Below are positions 1 to 6,967 of a DNA stretch of 22,234 nucleotides, piece after piece. Location of the stretch: contig CAJFUH010000159.1 in the NCBI GenBank assembly GCA_904420155.1, positions 1 to 22,234 on the forward strand, written 5' to 3'. The translations under genes were made by a program, and so were the position numbers. Source of the stretch: an uncultured Clostridia bacterium. Lineage in GTDB: Bacteria; Bacillota; Clostridia; Oscillospirales; Acutalibacteraceae. Within the stretch, counting starts at the first letter, position 1. Every line of letters starts with the position of its first letter. The notes under the pieces are model-generated. The model was given only the letters and a program-made list of their open reading frames with translations, did not search any database and was not told the origin of the DNA.

Positions 1-82
1 CCGGTGGCCGGACTCGAACCGGCACGGTGTCGCCACCGGTGGATTTTGAGTCCACTACGTCTGCCAATTCCATCACACCGGC
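1..82 (-). tRNA. tRNA-Leu (anticodon CAA), 3' end cut by window edge
   Basis: Read on the minus strand, the sequence starts GCCGGTG and has the long variable arm of a class II tRNA. The anticodon arm is GTGGA-CTCAAAA-TCCAC, giving anticodon CAA, which reads UUG. The T arm is GCCGG-TTCGAGT-CCGGC. The acceptor 3' strand reads CACCGG and stops at the window edge, so the last paired base, the discriminator and any encoded CCA lie outside. It is transcribed leftward, divergent from the sigma factor gene. Confidence 0.95.
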
Positions 83-132
83 ATTTTCAAATACCATAGT
101 CAATTATCCCGACCGGGCTAACTGACTAGCTC

Positions 133-161
133 ATTATATCTCATGTAATCAGAAAAATCAA
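133..161 (-). promoter_or_regulatory. Promoter of the tRNA-Leu gene
   Basis: On the minus strand TTGATT (156-161) is followed after 17 bases by a perfect TATAAT (133-138). This lies about 50 bases upstream of the mature tRNA 5' end, a usual distance for a tRNA precursor. A sigma-A type promoter. Confidence 0.7.
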
Positions 162-250
162 GCTTTTTTTTAATAATTTTTTTGCTTTTTGAATTCTAGT
201 TTCTAAATATGGGCAAAACCCTCTATGGCCTTTTCTATTGGTCTTATCCC

Positions 251-279
251 TTGTTATCTGTTATAGATTTTTGTATAAT
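251..279 (+). promoter_or_regulatory. Promoter of the ECF sigma / anti-sigma operon
   Basis: TTGTTA (251-256), 17-base spacer, perfect TATAAT (274-279). Transcription would start near 286, leaving a leader of about 85 bases before the ATG at 372. This resembles a housekeeping sigma-A promoter; I did not see a second, ECF-type autoregulatory promoter that I could defend. Confidence 0.6.
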
Positions 280-371
280 AAATTTACTTTATTTTATTTT
301 TAATAATTTTTTATCTGTTGTGCAATAAACAGCCTTTCTCGTACATTACTTGGATGACAGGAGCAAACGAT

Positions 372-953
372 ATGATACTGATATGGGAAGCAATGGCCGC
401 AGAAGCCCGTTTGGTACAGGAGCCGGATATCCTGGACTCCTTGCTAAAAAGAGTAGCTGCGGGAGAGCAGGAGGCCCTGAGTGATCTATACAGCCGAACC
501 CGGGTGGCTGTATACGGATTCTCTCTTTCCTATTTAAAAAACGGTCATGATGCGGAAGATATCACACAGGACACTTTTGTACAGATATGGAATCATTCCT
601 CCCATTATGTATCGCAAGGGAAACCGATGGCCTGGATACTCACCATTGCCCGCAATTTATCTTTGGAAAAATTGAGGAAACAGAGCCGAATACAAGGTTT
701 ATCCGACAATCAGTGGGAAAGTTTTTCCATAGAAAATCCAGCCTTTACCACAGAGGACCGCGTAGTATTGCATGCCGCTTTCTATTCTTTGTCAGAAGAA
801 GAGCAGAGAGTTCTCTTATTACATGCGGTTGCTGGGCTAAAGCATCGGGAAATCGCACAAATTTTGGATTTGGCTCTTCCTACAGTCCTATCAAAGTATC
901 ATCGTGCCCTGAAAAAATTAAGATTGATTCTGGAAGGAGATGACGCGTTATGA
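372..953 (+). CDS. ECF-family RNA polymerase sigma factor
   Basis: A 193-residue sigma-70-family protein with only region 2 and region 4, as in ECF sigma factors. Region 2 (about residues 30-95) contains the core-binding and -10-recognition motifs around DAEDITQDTFVQIW and the helix PMAWILTIARN. Region 4 (about 135-185) holds a helix-turn-helix around LKHREIAQILDLALPTVLSK. The start at 372 is chosen because AGGAG (359-363) lies 8 bases before it; an upstream in-frame TTG at 318 has no ribosome binding site. The stop overlaps the ATG of the downstream anti-sigma gene (950-953), so the two are probably translationally coupled. By family it directs RNA polymerase to a dedicated regulon when released from its membrane partner; the regulon is not visible here. 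Confidence 0.9.
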   Translation: MILIWEAMAAEARLVQEPDILDSLLKRVAAGEQEALSDLYSRTRVAVYGFSLSYLKNGHDAEDITQDTFVQIWNHSSHYVSQGKPMAWILTIARNLSLEKLRKQSRIQGLSDNQWESFSIENPAFTTEDRVVLHAAFYSLSEEEQRVLLLHAVAGLKHREIAQILDLALPTVLSKYHRALKKLRLILEGDDAL

Positions 954-2629
954 AAAACAGGCAGATTGAGCAGCGCTTAAAGAAGGCCCTGGAACACGCT
1001 GCGCCTTGTGATATCGATGCCGTCCTCTCCCGCTGTGATGAACGGAAAGGAACTGTGATCCCTATGACAATAAAAAAGAAAAAAATGGGCGTGGCGGCCC
1101 TGATTGTTGCAGCTTGTTTTGTTTTGGTAGTGATCGGAGGGGGAATCGGTTTAGGCTTTGGTTATCATCAGGCCAACGCGGTAGCCTCTGTGGTGATGTT
1201 GGATGTCAACCCCAGTATTGAATTGAAGGTTAATAAAGATGAACGGGTATTGCAGGCGGTCCCCCTCAATGAGGATGCCCAGGTTATTCTGGATGGAATG
1301 GATCTCAAGGATACCCAGCTGGAAGTGGCGGTAAACGCCATTATGGGATCCCTGTTAAAAAATGGATACATTGATGAATTGGCCAATTCTATTTTGCTTA
1401 CGGTAGAGGACAGCGACCCCGCCCGTGCTTCTCAGCTCCAATCGTCGCTGGCCCAGACGATCCATGCGATGATGGAATCCAGTTCAGTCAACGGCGCCAT
1501 TCTCAGCCAAACGATGGAACAAAACCAGCAGTTGCAGCAAAAAGCGGATCAATATGGGATTTCTTTGGGGAAAGCGAGACTGATTGACCAGCTGATCGCT
1601 AAGAATCCTTCCCTGACCTTTGAAAGCTTGGCAGGGCGGACGGTCAATGAATTAAACCTGTTGGCCTCCAATGAAAATATTCAGCTCACTGCGGTTCATT
1701 CCATGGGTTCTGCCAGCGATAGCGCTTATATCGGTTCTGAAGCCGCCGAAGCGGCTGCGTTATCCCATGCAGGGGTAGATTCCAGCAAGGCTACGGTCAC
1801 AAAAACAGACTTTGATTTGGAAAATGGGCGCATGGTATATGAAATAGAGTTCTGGGTAGGCAGTGTGGAATACGAATACGATGTAGACGCCCAGTCCGGC
1901 GAGATTGTGAAAAGTGAGAAAAAAGACCGGATCCAGTCGTCCGGGCAATCAGGCTCCGATATTGGCGCAGATGCAGCGAAAAACGCGGCTTTATCCCGTG
2001 CCAACTTATCCGCCCAGAATGTATCGGGATTGACCGCAAAGCCTGACTATGAAGACGGCCGTATGGTATATGAAGTAGAATTTTGGGTGGACAGCACCAA
2101 GTACCAGTATGAGATCAACGCTGCGGACGGACAGGTATTGAAAGAAGAAGTAAAATCCCACAATACGGGCGGACAGTCCGGAGCCAGCCAGGGAGACATA
2201 GGGGAAGAGGCCGCCAAATCTGCGGCACTGGCCCACGCTGGTAAATCAGCCGATCAGGTGACCGGTATGAAGGTGAAACTGGACTGGGAAGATGGAGAAC
2301 GGGTCTACGAAGTGGAGTTTTGGGTACAATCCACGGAATATGATTATGAGGTGGCCAGCGATGGAACGATCAGGAAGGCCGAACAAAAGGGACACGCCAG
2401 CGCGGGTTCCTCCTCTCAGGCGATTGGGAGAGATAGCGCGTTACAGGCCGCGCTCAATCATGCCGGAGTGTCGCAATCGGATGTATATGATCTGAAAATT
2501 GAGCAGGAATTGGATGACCGCACTCCCCACTATGAGATTGAATTTAAGGCAGGCCGTGTGGAATATGATTATGAGATCGATGCCGCCAACGGCAATGTGC
2601 TGAAATTCGATCAAGAACATGACGATTAA
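950..2629 (+). CDS. RsgI-like membrane anti-sigma factor with four tandem PepSY domains
   Basis: A 559-residue single-pass membrane protein. Residues 1-45 form a short cytoplasmic segment, presumably sigma-binding. Residues 47-72 are a hydrophobic helix preceded by KKKK, so the rest is outside. Residues 78-250 resemble the extracellular middle domain of RsgI, including the motif LDVNPSIEL (84-92); in RsgI the Asn-Pro bond in this motif is the self-cleavage site. Then come four PepSY-like repeats of about 64 residues at 261-324, 338-401, 417-480 and 492-555, each with an Ala-rich helix (IGxEAAxxAAL) and a paired strand motif (VYEVEFWV...YEY). Ser/Gly/Gln-rich linkers separate them. The gene overlaps the sigma gene by 4 bases, the classical arrangement of a sigma/anti-sigma pair. 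The ligand sensed by the repeats is unknown; PepSY domains are proposed to bind or inhibit peptidases or sense wall or peptide signals. The anti-sigma role is inferred from operon and topology. Confidence 0.85.
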   Translation: MKNRQIEQRLKKALEHAAPCDIDAVLSRCDERKGTVIPMTIKKKKMGVAALIVAACFVLVVIGGGIGLGFGYHQANAVASVVMLDVNPSIELKVNKDERVLQAVPLNEDAQVILDGMDLKDTQLEVAVNAIMGSLLKNGYIDELANSILLTVEDSDPARASQLQSSLAQTIHAMMESSSVNGAILSQTMEQNQQLQQKADQYGISLGKARLIDQLIAKNPSLTFESLAGRTVNELNLLASNENIQLTAVHSMGSASDSAYIGSEAAEAAALSHAGVDSSKATVTKTDFDLENGRMVYEIEFWVGSVEYEYDVDAQSGEIVKSEKKDRIQSSGQSGSDIGADAAKNAALSRANLSAQNVSGLTAKPDYEDGRMVYEVEFWVDSTKYQYEINAADGQVLKEEVKSHNTGGQSGASQGDIGEEAAKSAALAHAGKSADQVTGMKVKLDWEDGERVYEVEFWVQSTEYDYEVASDGTIRKAEQKGHASAGSSSQAIGRDSALQAALNHAGVSQSDVYDLKIEQELDDRTPHYEIEFKAGRVEYDYEIDAANGNVLKFDQEHDD

Positions 2630-2716
2630 AGATAATAAGAGAAGAGAGTGTTCTATTAGGGAAAATTTCATCGATGCGCGCATTTTGTAGTTAGAAAATA
2701 GATATCAATACGTTCG

Positions 2717-2760
2717 GGGATCTTGCCAGGAATCCAAGTGCTTGGCAGGATCCCTTTTTA
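2717..2760 (+). terminator. Intrinsic terminator of the sigma / anti-sigma operon
   Basis: Arms GGGATCTTGCCA (2717-2728) and TGGCAGGATCCC (2743-2754) pair over 12 positions with one G-U wobble, followed by TTTTTA. Confidence 0.9.
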
Positions 2761-2822
2761 TAAAGGATTTTTTAAGGAAAAGAAAACTTTTTCCGGCATT
2801 CCAATAAAAGTAACCGGATATC

Positions 2823-2852
2823 TCGACAAAGAAAAGGGTGTTGTGTTATAAT
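2823..2852 (+). promoter_or_regulatory. Promoter upstream of the zinc-ribbon gene
   Basis: TCGACA (2823-2828), 18-base spacer, perfect TATAAT (2847-2852). Transcription would begin near 2860, about 40 bases before the small ORF at 2900 and about 175 before the zinc-ribbon gene. Confidence 0.6.
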
Positions 2853-2899
2853 AACTGCCAGACACTTTTCAATCGATCAATAAATAAGGGAGAATCCTT

Positions 2900-3016
2900 A
2901 TGAATCGGCAAAAAGTGGAGGAGATTTTCTACCGGAGGAAAGAGGAATCGATAGGACGGAAATGCGGTGTAATATCGATCCTGGACAGGGCTCAACGGCC
3001 AGAAATCTGGGACTAG
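2900..3016 (+). CDS. Possible 38-residue leader or small protein
   Basis: ATG at 2900 is preceded by AAGGGAG (2887-2893) at a good spacing and lies just downstream of a good promoter. It encodes a basic 38-residue peptide starting MNRQKVEEIFYRRKEES, ending at TAG (3014-3016). It is in the same frame as the zinc-ribbon gene that starts at 3035, with two in-frame stops between them, so it cannot be an N-terminal extension of that protein. It may act as a leader ORF for translational coupling. I recognise no family; coding status rests only on ribosome binding site and position. Confidence 0.35.
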   Translation: MNRQKVEEIFYRRKEESIGRKCGVISILDRAQRPEIWD

Positions 3017-3034
3017 GAAATGGAGATTGTGTGA

Positions 3035-3424
3035 ATGAATTGGCTTCGGAACTTTATGGCGGGAAGATATGGCGGGGATCAGTTGAATATCGCGCTGATC
3101 ATTCTCTATCTGATACTAGCTATGATTGCGCAGATCACACAGCTTTGGGTCATCTGGATTTTGGAGATTCTATTGTTGGCCTTTTGCGTATTCCGCATCT
3201 TGTCCCGCAATGTGGAGAGACGTTATAAGGAAAATCTTCAATTTTTGAAATTGTGGAATCCGATTAAGGGATGGTTCCAAAATCGGATCATAAGGGCGAA
3301 GGATAAGACCCACCGGTATTATCACTGTCCTAAATGCAAAAATACGCTCCGGGTTCCCAAAGGAAAAGGGAAGATTTGCATTACTTGCCCAGTTTGCAAA
3401 ACAGAGTTTATTAAAAAGACCTGA
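3035..3424 (+). CDS. Small membrane protein with C-terminal zinc ribbon
   Basis: A 129-residue protein. Residues 17-55 form a hydrophobic hairpin of probably two membrane helices, then a basic stretch, then a C-terminal zinc ribbon with two Cys-x2-Cys knuckles (CPKC and CPVC, about residues 99-102 and 118-121). The knuckles are probably cytosolic. The start ATG at 3035 has GGAG (3022-3025) 9 bases upstream. Its stop codon lies inside the terminator hairpin. I recall similar short zinc-ribbon membrane proteins in Clostridia, but no function is established to my knowledge. Zinc ribbons of this kind usually bind nucleic acid or protein partners; its role here is unknown. Confidence 0.8.
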   Translation: MNWLRNFMAGRYGGDQLNIALIILYLILAMIAQITQLWVIWILEILLLAFCVFRILSRNVERRYKENLQFLKLWNPIKGWFQNRIIRAKDKTHRYYHCPKCKNTLRVPKGKGKICITCPVCKTEFIKKT

Positions 3425-3441
3425 AAAAGGTCTTTTTCTTT
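3413..3441 (+). terminator. Intrinsic terminator overlapping the zinc-ribbon stop codon
   Basis: AAAAAGACCT (3413-3422) pairs perfectly with AGGTCTTTTT (3428-3437) around a 5-base loop, with the U tract built into the 3' arm. The TGA stop of the gene lies in the loop. Confidence 0.85.
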
Positions 3442-3500
3442 GTAGTGAGAAAGAAAAACAACGGGGAAATCAGCTGACATAGAAAAGGAGATCGAATAGA

Positions 3501-4673
3501 ATGGATATCAGAGAAAAATCCCTGCAAAAGCATTATGAATGGAAAGGAAAAATAGAAGTAATCTCCCGGGCTCCGATTGAAACCCGGGAAGATTTATCTC
3601 TCGCCTATACCCCGGGGGTGGCGCAGCCCTGCTTGGAGATTCAGAAAGATTATGAAAAGTCCTTCCAGCTTACCCGCCGGAGTAACTTGGTAGCGGTAAT
3701 TACCGACGGTACGGCAGTGCTGGGATTGGGGGACATTGGACCGGAAGCCGGGATGCCCGTGATGGAGGGCAAGTGCGCCTTATTTAAAGAATTCGCTGGG
3801 GTAGACGCGTTTCCCCTTTGTATCCGTTCCAAAGATGTTGACGAATTGGTGCGCGCCATTTATTTGATCTCCGGCAGTTTCGGCGGGATTAACCTGGAAG
3901 ATATTTCCGCTCCACGCTGTTTTGAAGTAGAAAGAAAGCTCAAGGAACTGTGCGATATTCCAGTGTTTCACGATGACCAGCATGGAACGGCCATTGTAGT
4001 GGCGGCCGCCCTATTGAATGCCTTGAAGGTGGTAAAAAAGGATATTTCTCAAATCAAAGCGGTGGTCAACGGCGCGGGTTCCGCCGGTATTGCCATTACC
4101 AAGCATTTGATCCATATGGGATTGAAACATGTGACGATGGTAGACCGCTGCGGCATTCTGTGCGAAGGGATGCAGGAGCTCAACAGAGAACAGGCTTATA
4201 TGGCGACGATCACGAACCGCGACCATATGCGCGGCACCTTAGCGGATGCCATGAAGGGGGCCGACCTGTTTTTAGGGGTTTCCGCGCCTCGTATTGTCAG
4301 CCGTGAGATGGTAGCTTCCATGGCGGAGAACCCGGTGGTGTTTGCCATGGCCAACCCCACCCCGGAGATCATGCCGGACGAAGCCAAAGCGGCGGGAGCT
4401 AAAGTCGTCGGTACCGGGCGCAGTGATTTCCCCAACCAAATCAACAATGTTCTGGCTTTCCCGGGCATTTTCCGCGGGGCGCTGGACTGCCGGGCCAAAG
4501 AGATTAACGAAGAGATGAAAGTGGCGGCGTCTTACGCCATAGCCAATCTGGTATCTGAGGGAGAATTAAACGAAGAATACATCCTCCCCAACGCGCTGGA
4601 CAAACGCATTGGCCGGATGGTAGCCCAGGCTGTGATGCAGGCTGCCCGGGAGACAGGAGTTGCCCGGATCTGA
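3501..4673 (+). CDS. Malic enzyme (oxaloacetate-decarboxylating malate dehydrogenase), short form
   Basis: A 390-residue cytosolic enzyme that converts malate to pyruvate and CO2 with reduction of NAD(P). Family motifs are all present: AYTPGVAQPC with the catalytic Tyr36; VMEGK with the catalytic Lys91; NLEDISAPRCFEVE with metal ligands Glu133 and Asp134; HDDQHGTAIV with Asp159; and a Rossmann motif GAGSAG (191-196). Asp215 near the end of the second Rossmann strand (MVDRCG) favours NAD over NADP, which is inference. It lacks the C-terminal phosphotransacetylase-like domain of long bacterial forms. AGGAG (3485-3489) precedes the ATG. No clear promoter was seen in the 59 bases after the preceding terminator, so it may depend partly on readthrough. 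It ends in its own terminator. Confidence 0.93.
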   Translation: MDIREKSLQKHYEWKGKIEVISRAPIETREDLSLAYTPGVAQPCLEIQKDYEKSFQLTRRSNLVAVITDGTAVLGLGDIGPEAGMPVMEGKCALFKEFAGVDAFPLCIRSKDVDELVRAIYLISGSFGGINLEDISAPRCFEVERKLKELCDIPVFHDDQHGTAIVVAAALLNALKVVKKDISQIKAVVNGAGSAGIAITKHLIHMGLKHVTMVDRCGILCEGMQELNREQAYMATITNRDHMRGTLADAMKGADLFLGVSAPRIVSREMVASMAENPVVFAMANPTPEIMPDEAKAAGAKVVGTGRSDFPNQINNVLAFPGIFRGALDCRAKEINEEMKVAASYAIANLVSEGELNEEYILPNALDKRIGRMVAQAVMQAARETGVARI

Positions 4674-4686
4674 TTTGACCATGATT

Positions 4687-4716
4687 ACCCCCGTCTGAAA
4701 AGGACGGGGGTTTTTG
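4687..4716 (+). terminator. Intrinsic terminator of the malic enzyme gene
   Basis: ACCCCCGTC (4687-4695) pairs perfectly with GACGGGGGT (4703-4711), loop of 7 bases, followed by a run of T. Confidence 0.92.
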
Positions 4717-4776
4717 CATATGGGAGGCAAGTCCCTAAAAGATGAAGGAAATGTGATATAGAAAAATATAAATCCC

Positions 4777-4806
4777 TTGACGCAAAAGAAATAAACATGA
4801 TAAAAT
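4777..4806 (+). promoter_or_regulatory. Promoter of the MarR-MATE operon
   Basis: TTGACG (4777-4782), 18-base spacer, TAAAAT (4801-4806). The -10 element overlaps the left arm of the palindrome at 4804-4827. Confidence 0.65.
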
Positions 4807-4827
4807 TAGTCTATAAACAGACTAATT
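4804..4827 (+). promoter_or_regulatory. Palindromic operator, probably for the MarR protein
   Basis: Perfect 9-base arms AATTAGTCT (4804-4812) and AGACTAATT (4819-4827) with a 6-base spacer. It covers the -10 element and the expected transcription start and ends one base before the GGAGG ribosome binding site of the marR gene. This size and placement fit autorepression by a MarR dimer. The link to this MarR is inferred. Confidence 0.75.
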
Positions 4828-4838
4828 GGAGGCCGAAT

Positions 4839-5291
4839 ATGAAGGATAAAGCCGCGGCGCAACTTCAGCAATATATGGAACTGTGGAGGGAAAGTAATGT
4901 TGCTTACGAAGAGTGGGCGAAGAGGAAGGGGTTATCTTATTTTGAACTGCTGACCTTATTATCTTTGGTGGAAGCGCAAGAGGATTGTACCCAGACGGAT
5001 ATTTGCAGACAGTGGCTTTTTCCCAAACAAACGGTTCATTGTATTTTGAAAAACTTTCAAAAAAGGGAATGGATTGTCTTACTTCCTTTGGAAAGGGACC
5101 GAAGAAATAAACGGATCCTTTTTACGGACCAAGGAAGGGCGTTTGCGGAAAAAGTGATAGGGGAGCTTCAGCGGCATGAGCAAGTTGTGTGGAAGAAATT
5201 AGGGGAACAACGGGCGGAGGCGTTGTTGGAGAATACAGACTTATTTAATCAATATTTTAAAGAAGGTGACGGGATCCATGCACATTCATAA
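4839..5291 (+). CDS. MarR-family transcriptional regulator
   Basis: A 150-residue protein with MarR winged-helix layout: N-terminal dimer helix (about 5-28), DNA-binding helices around TQTDICRQWLFPKQTVHCILKN's span (51-72), and a wing with the typical basic turn ERDRRNKRILFT (85-96). The C-terminal helix completes dimerisation. GGAGG (4828-4832) fixes the start at 4839; an in-frame ATG at 4797 would put coding sequence across the promoter and operator and has no ribosome binding site. The stop overlaps the start of the MATE gene by 14 bases, so the two are coupled. By analogy with other MarR-MATE pairs it represses its own operon and is relieved by a small molecule, possibly a substrate of the exporter. 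Confidence 0.9.
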   Translation: MKDKAAAQLQQYMELWRESNVAYEEWAKRKGLSYFELLTLLSLVEAQEDCTQTDICRQWLFPKQTVHCILKNFQKREWIVLLPLERDRRNKRILFTDQGRAFAEKVIGELQRHEQVVWKKLGEQRAEALLENTDLFNQYFKEGDGIHAHS

Positions 5292-6585
5292 AGAGTTTTT
5301 CCGCTATGTCATCCCATCCATGCTGGCTTTCGCCCTTTCCGGCGTATATGCCATTGCGGATGGATTTTTTGTGGGCAACGCTTTGGGGGATAACGCGCTG
5401 GCCGCCATTAATATCGCTTATCCCCTCACCGCTTTTATACAGGCTGTTGGGACAGGATTAGGAATGGGGGGTGCCATTCAATACGCCATCTGTATGGGGA
5501 ATAAGGAACAGAGGCGCAGCAGCCAATATTTTGGAATGGCTGTTCTGCTGTTGATCGTCTTTTCCCTAGGACTAACGGTTGTTTTATCGCTAGAGGGGCG
5601 CCCGGTTTTGCAGTTATTTGGCGCGTCTGGAGAGATTTTAAGGCTGGGAGAGGAATACATCCGCTTTATCGCCTATGGAGCCGTTTTTCAGGTGCTGGGA
5701 ACAGGCTTGGTCCCTTTTATCCGGAATATGGGCGGCGCAGTGGCGGCTATGGTGGCCATGATAGCCGGATTTGCCACCAACATCGGATTGGATTATCTTT
5801 TCGTCTGGCATTTTCCATATGGGATGATGGGCGCCGCGATTGCCACCGTGATTGGCCAAGCGGTTACTTTTTTGGTGTGCCTGGTATTTTTGGTGAAGAA
5901 ACGGGAAAAACCTCTGTTCCGTCGGGCAGGGGATGCCCAATATATATGCAAGCGGGTGCTGGCGGTGGGGCTGTCCCCCTTTGGCCTTACTTTTTCTCCC
6001 AACATTACGCTGATTTTGGTAAATAAAAGCGCTGTATTATACGGCGGGGATCTGGCGGTAACCTGTTATGCTACGGTCAGTTATATTTCCTGTATTATTT
6101 TGCTGCTGCTGCAAGGGGTCAGCGATGGAAGCCAGCCCTTGATCAGCCTGTCTTATGGAGAAGGGAACTTGGCAAAAGCAAAAGAAGTGCGGAATATTTC
6201 CTATCGTTTTTCCGCCGTTGTTGCGGCGGTTTGCATGATGGTGCTGTTTTTGTGCCGGGGTTATATTGCGGCGCTGTTTGGCGCGTCGGAACAGGTGGCT
6301 GCCAGCGTATCTAATATTCTTCCGATCTTTTTGATAGGCTATTTATTTATCAGTTTTTCCCGTACTACTACTTCTTATTTTTATGCTACGAGGGAAAATC
6401 TGAAGGCTTACCTTTTAATTTATGGAGAACCTGTCTGCCTGCTGTTATTGTTATTATTTTTACCGCCTCTTATGGGGATACAGGGCACATGGCTGTCGGT
6501 TCCCCTCTCGCAGATTTGCGTAATGGTAGCAAGCGCTTTTTTAGTGAGAAAAGCGGGAAGGAAAAAATCTGAAAAAATGGGTTGA
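5278..6585 (+). CDS. MATE-family multidrug/toxin exporter
   Basis: A 435-residue integral membrane protein of the usual length for MATE transporters, with about 12 hydrophobic helices in two homologous halves. N-terminal family features include SGVYAIADGFFVGNALG and LAAINIAYPL; a charged loop (VKKREKPLFRR) separates the halves near residue 205. MATE proteins export organic cations or metabolites using a Na+ or H+ gradient; the substrate cannot be told here. I prefer the ATG at 5278 to the in-frame GTG at 5266 because GAAGGTG lies at a suitable distance. It is co-transcribed with the MarR gene. The -35 box of the trp operon overlaps its stop codon, and no terminator separates it from the T-box leader other than the T-box terminator itself. 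Confidence 0.93.
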   Translation: MHIHKEFFRYVIPSMLAFALSGVYAIADGFFVGNALGDNALAAINIAYPLTAFIQAVGTGLGMGGAIQYAICMGNKEQRRSSQYFGMAVLLLIVFSLGLTVVLSLEGRPVLQLFGASGEILRLGEEYIRFIAYGAVFQVLGTGLVPFIRNMGGAVAAMVAMIAGFATNIGLDYLFVWHFPYGMMGAAIATVIGQAVTFLVCLVFLVKKREKPLFRRAGDAQYICKRVLAVGLSPFGLTFSPNITLILVNKSAVLYGGDLAVTCYATVSYISCIILLLLQGVSDGSQPLISLSYGEGNLAKAKEVRNISYRFSAVVAAVCMMVLFLCRGYIAALFGASEQVAASVSNILPIFLIGYLFISFSRTTTSYFYATRENLKAYLLIYGEPVCLLLLLLFLPPLMGIQGTWLSVPLSQICVMVASAFLVRKAGRKKSEKMG

Positions 6586-6611
6586 CAAAAATAGAGGGAT
6601 CGCCGTATAAT
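6582..6611 (+). promoter_or_regulatory. Promoter of the trp operon
   Basis: Consensus TTGACA (6582-6587), 18-base spacer, consensus TATAAT (6606-6611). The -35 box overlaps the TGA stop of the MATE gene. Both hexamers being perfect suggests strong initiation, with control exerted in the leader. Confidence 0.9.
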
Positions 6612-6617
6612 AACAGT

Positions 6618-6925
6618 AAATTTGATAAGAAAAATCCAAAGAGCAAAAGTAAGTAGCCTGTCACACGGCGCGGCAGAGAGCTGGCGGTTGGTGGAAAGTC
6701 AGTGTGTACGCGGCAGGGGAATGGGTTTGTGAGGAGCGCAGCGAAAGGGAAATTGAGTAGCTGTTGCCGTCTTCCCACGTTACGGGAAAGGGTATTGATG
6801 CGGAAAAGATGCGGCGTACCTGTATATTTTTCGTTGCGTACCTGTGAGAGTAGGATTATATGATAATCCTAGAAATTGGGTGGCACCACGAAGTCTATCG
6901 TCCCATGGATGATAGGCTTTTTTTG
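6618..6925 (+). promoter_or_regulatory. T-box riboswitch responding to uncharged tRNA-Trp
   Basis: A leader of about 300 bases with T-box landmarks in order: the Stem I region with AGAGAGCTGG and GGTGGAAAG; a candidate Trp specifier TGG (6722-6724) in the context GAATGGG; and the T-box sequence TGGGTGGCACCACG (6877-6890). Within the T-box, the TGGC bulge (6881-6884) ends in C, which would pair with the G discriminator of bacterial tRNA-Trp; this independently supports tryptophan specificity. The terminator hairpin follows at once. When tRNA-Trp is uncharged its NCCA end should stabilise the antiterminator and allow transcription of trpE onward. The exact Stem I fold was not computed. Confidence 0.92.
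6892..6924 (+). terminator. Conditional terminator of the trp T-box
   Basis: Arms 6892-6903 and 6907-6918 pair over 12 positions with two G-U wobbles around a tight CAT loop, followed by a seven-T tract. It lies right after the T-box sequence and 43 bases before the trpE start. Confidence 0.9.
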
Positions 6926-6967
6926 TTGCCTAAAATCAGGCAATCGTCAATAAAGGAGTTGTGCGTT

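Noticed and set aside
318..371. Upstream TTG start for the sigma factor
   Set aside because: No ribosome binding site before the TTG, whereas AGGAG lies 8 bases before the ATG at 372, and the extra residues are not part of sigma region 2.
4797..4838. Upstream ATG start for the MarR gene
   Set aside because: It would place coding sequence over the -10 element and operator; GGAGG at 4828-4832 supports 4839.
6860..6967. 36-codon N-terminal extension of TrpE
   Set aside because: The segment lies in the T-box antiterminator/terminator and is not protein-like; the ATG at 6968 has its own AAAGGAG.
6618..6967. Leader peptide with tandem Trp codons (classical attenuator)
   Set aside because: No short ORF with consecutive TGG codons; T-box landmarks explain the leader.
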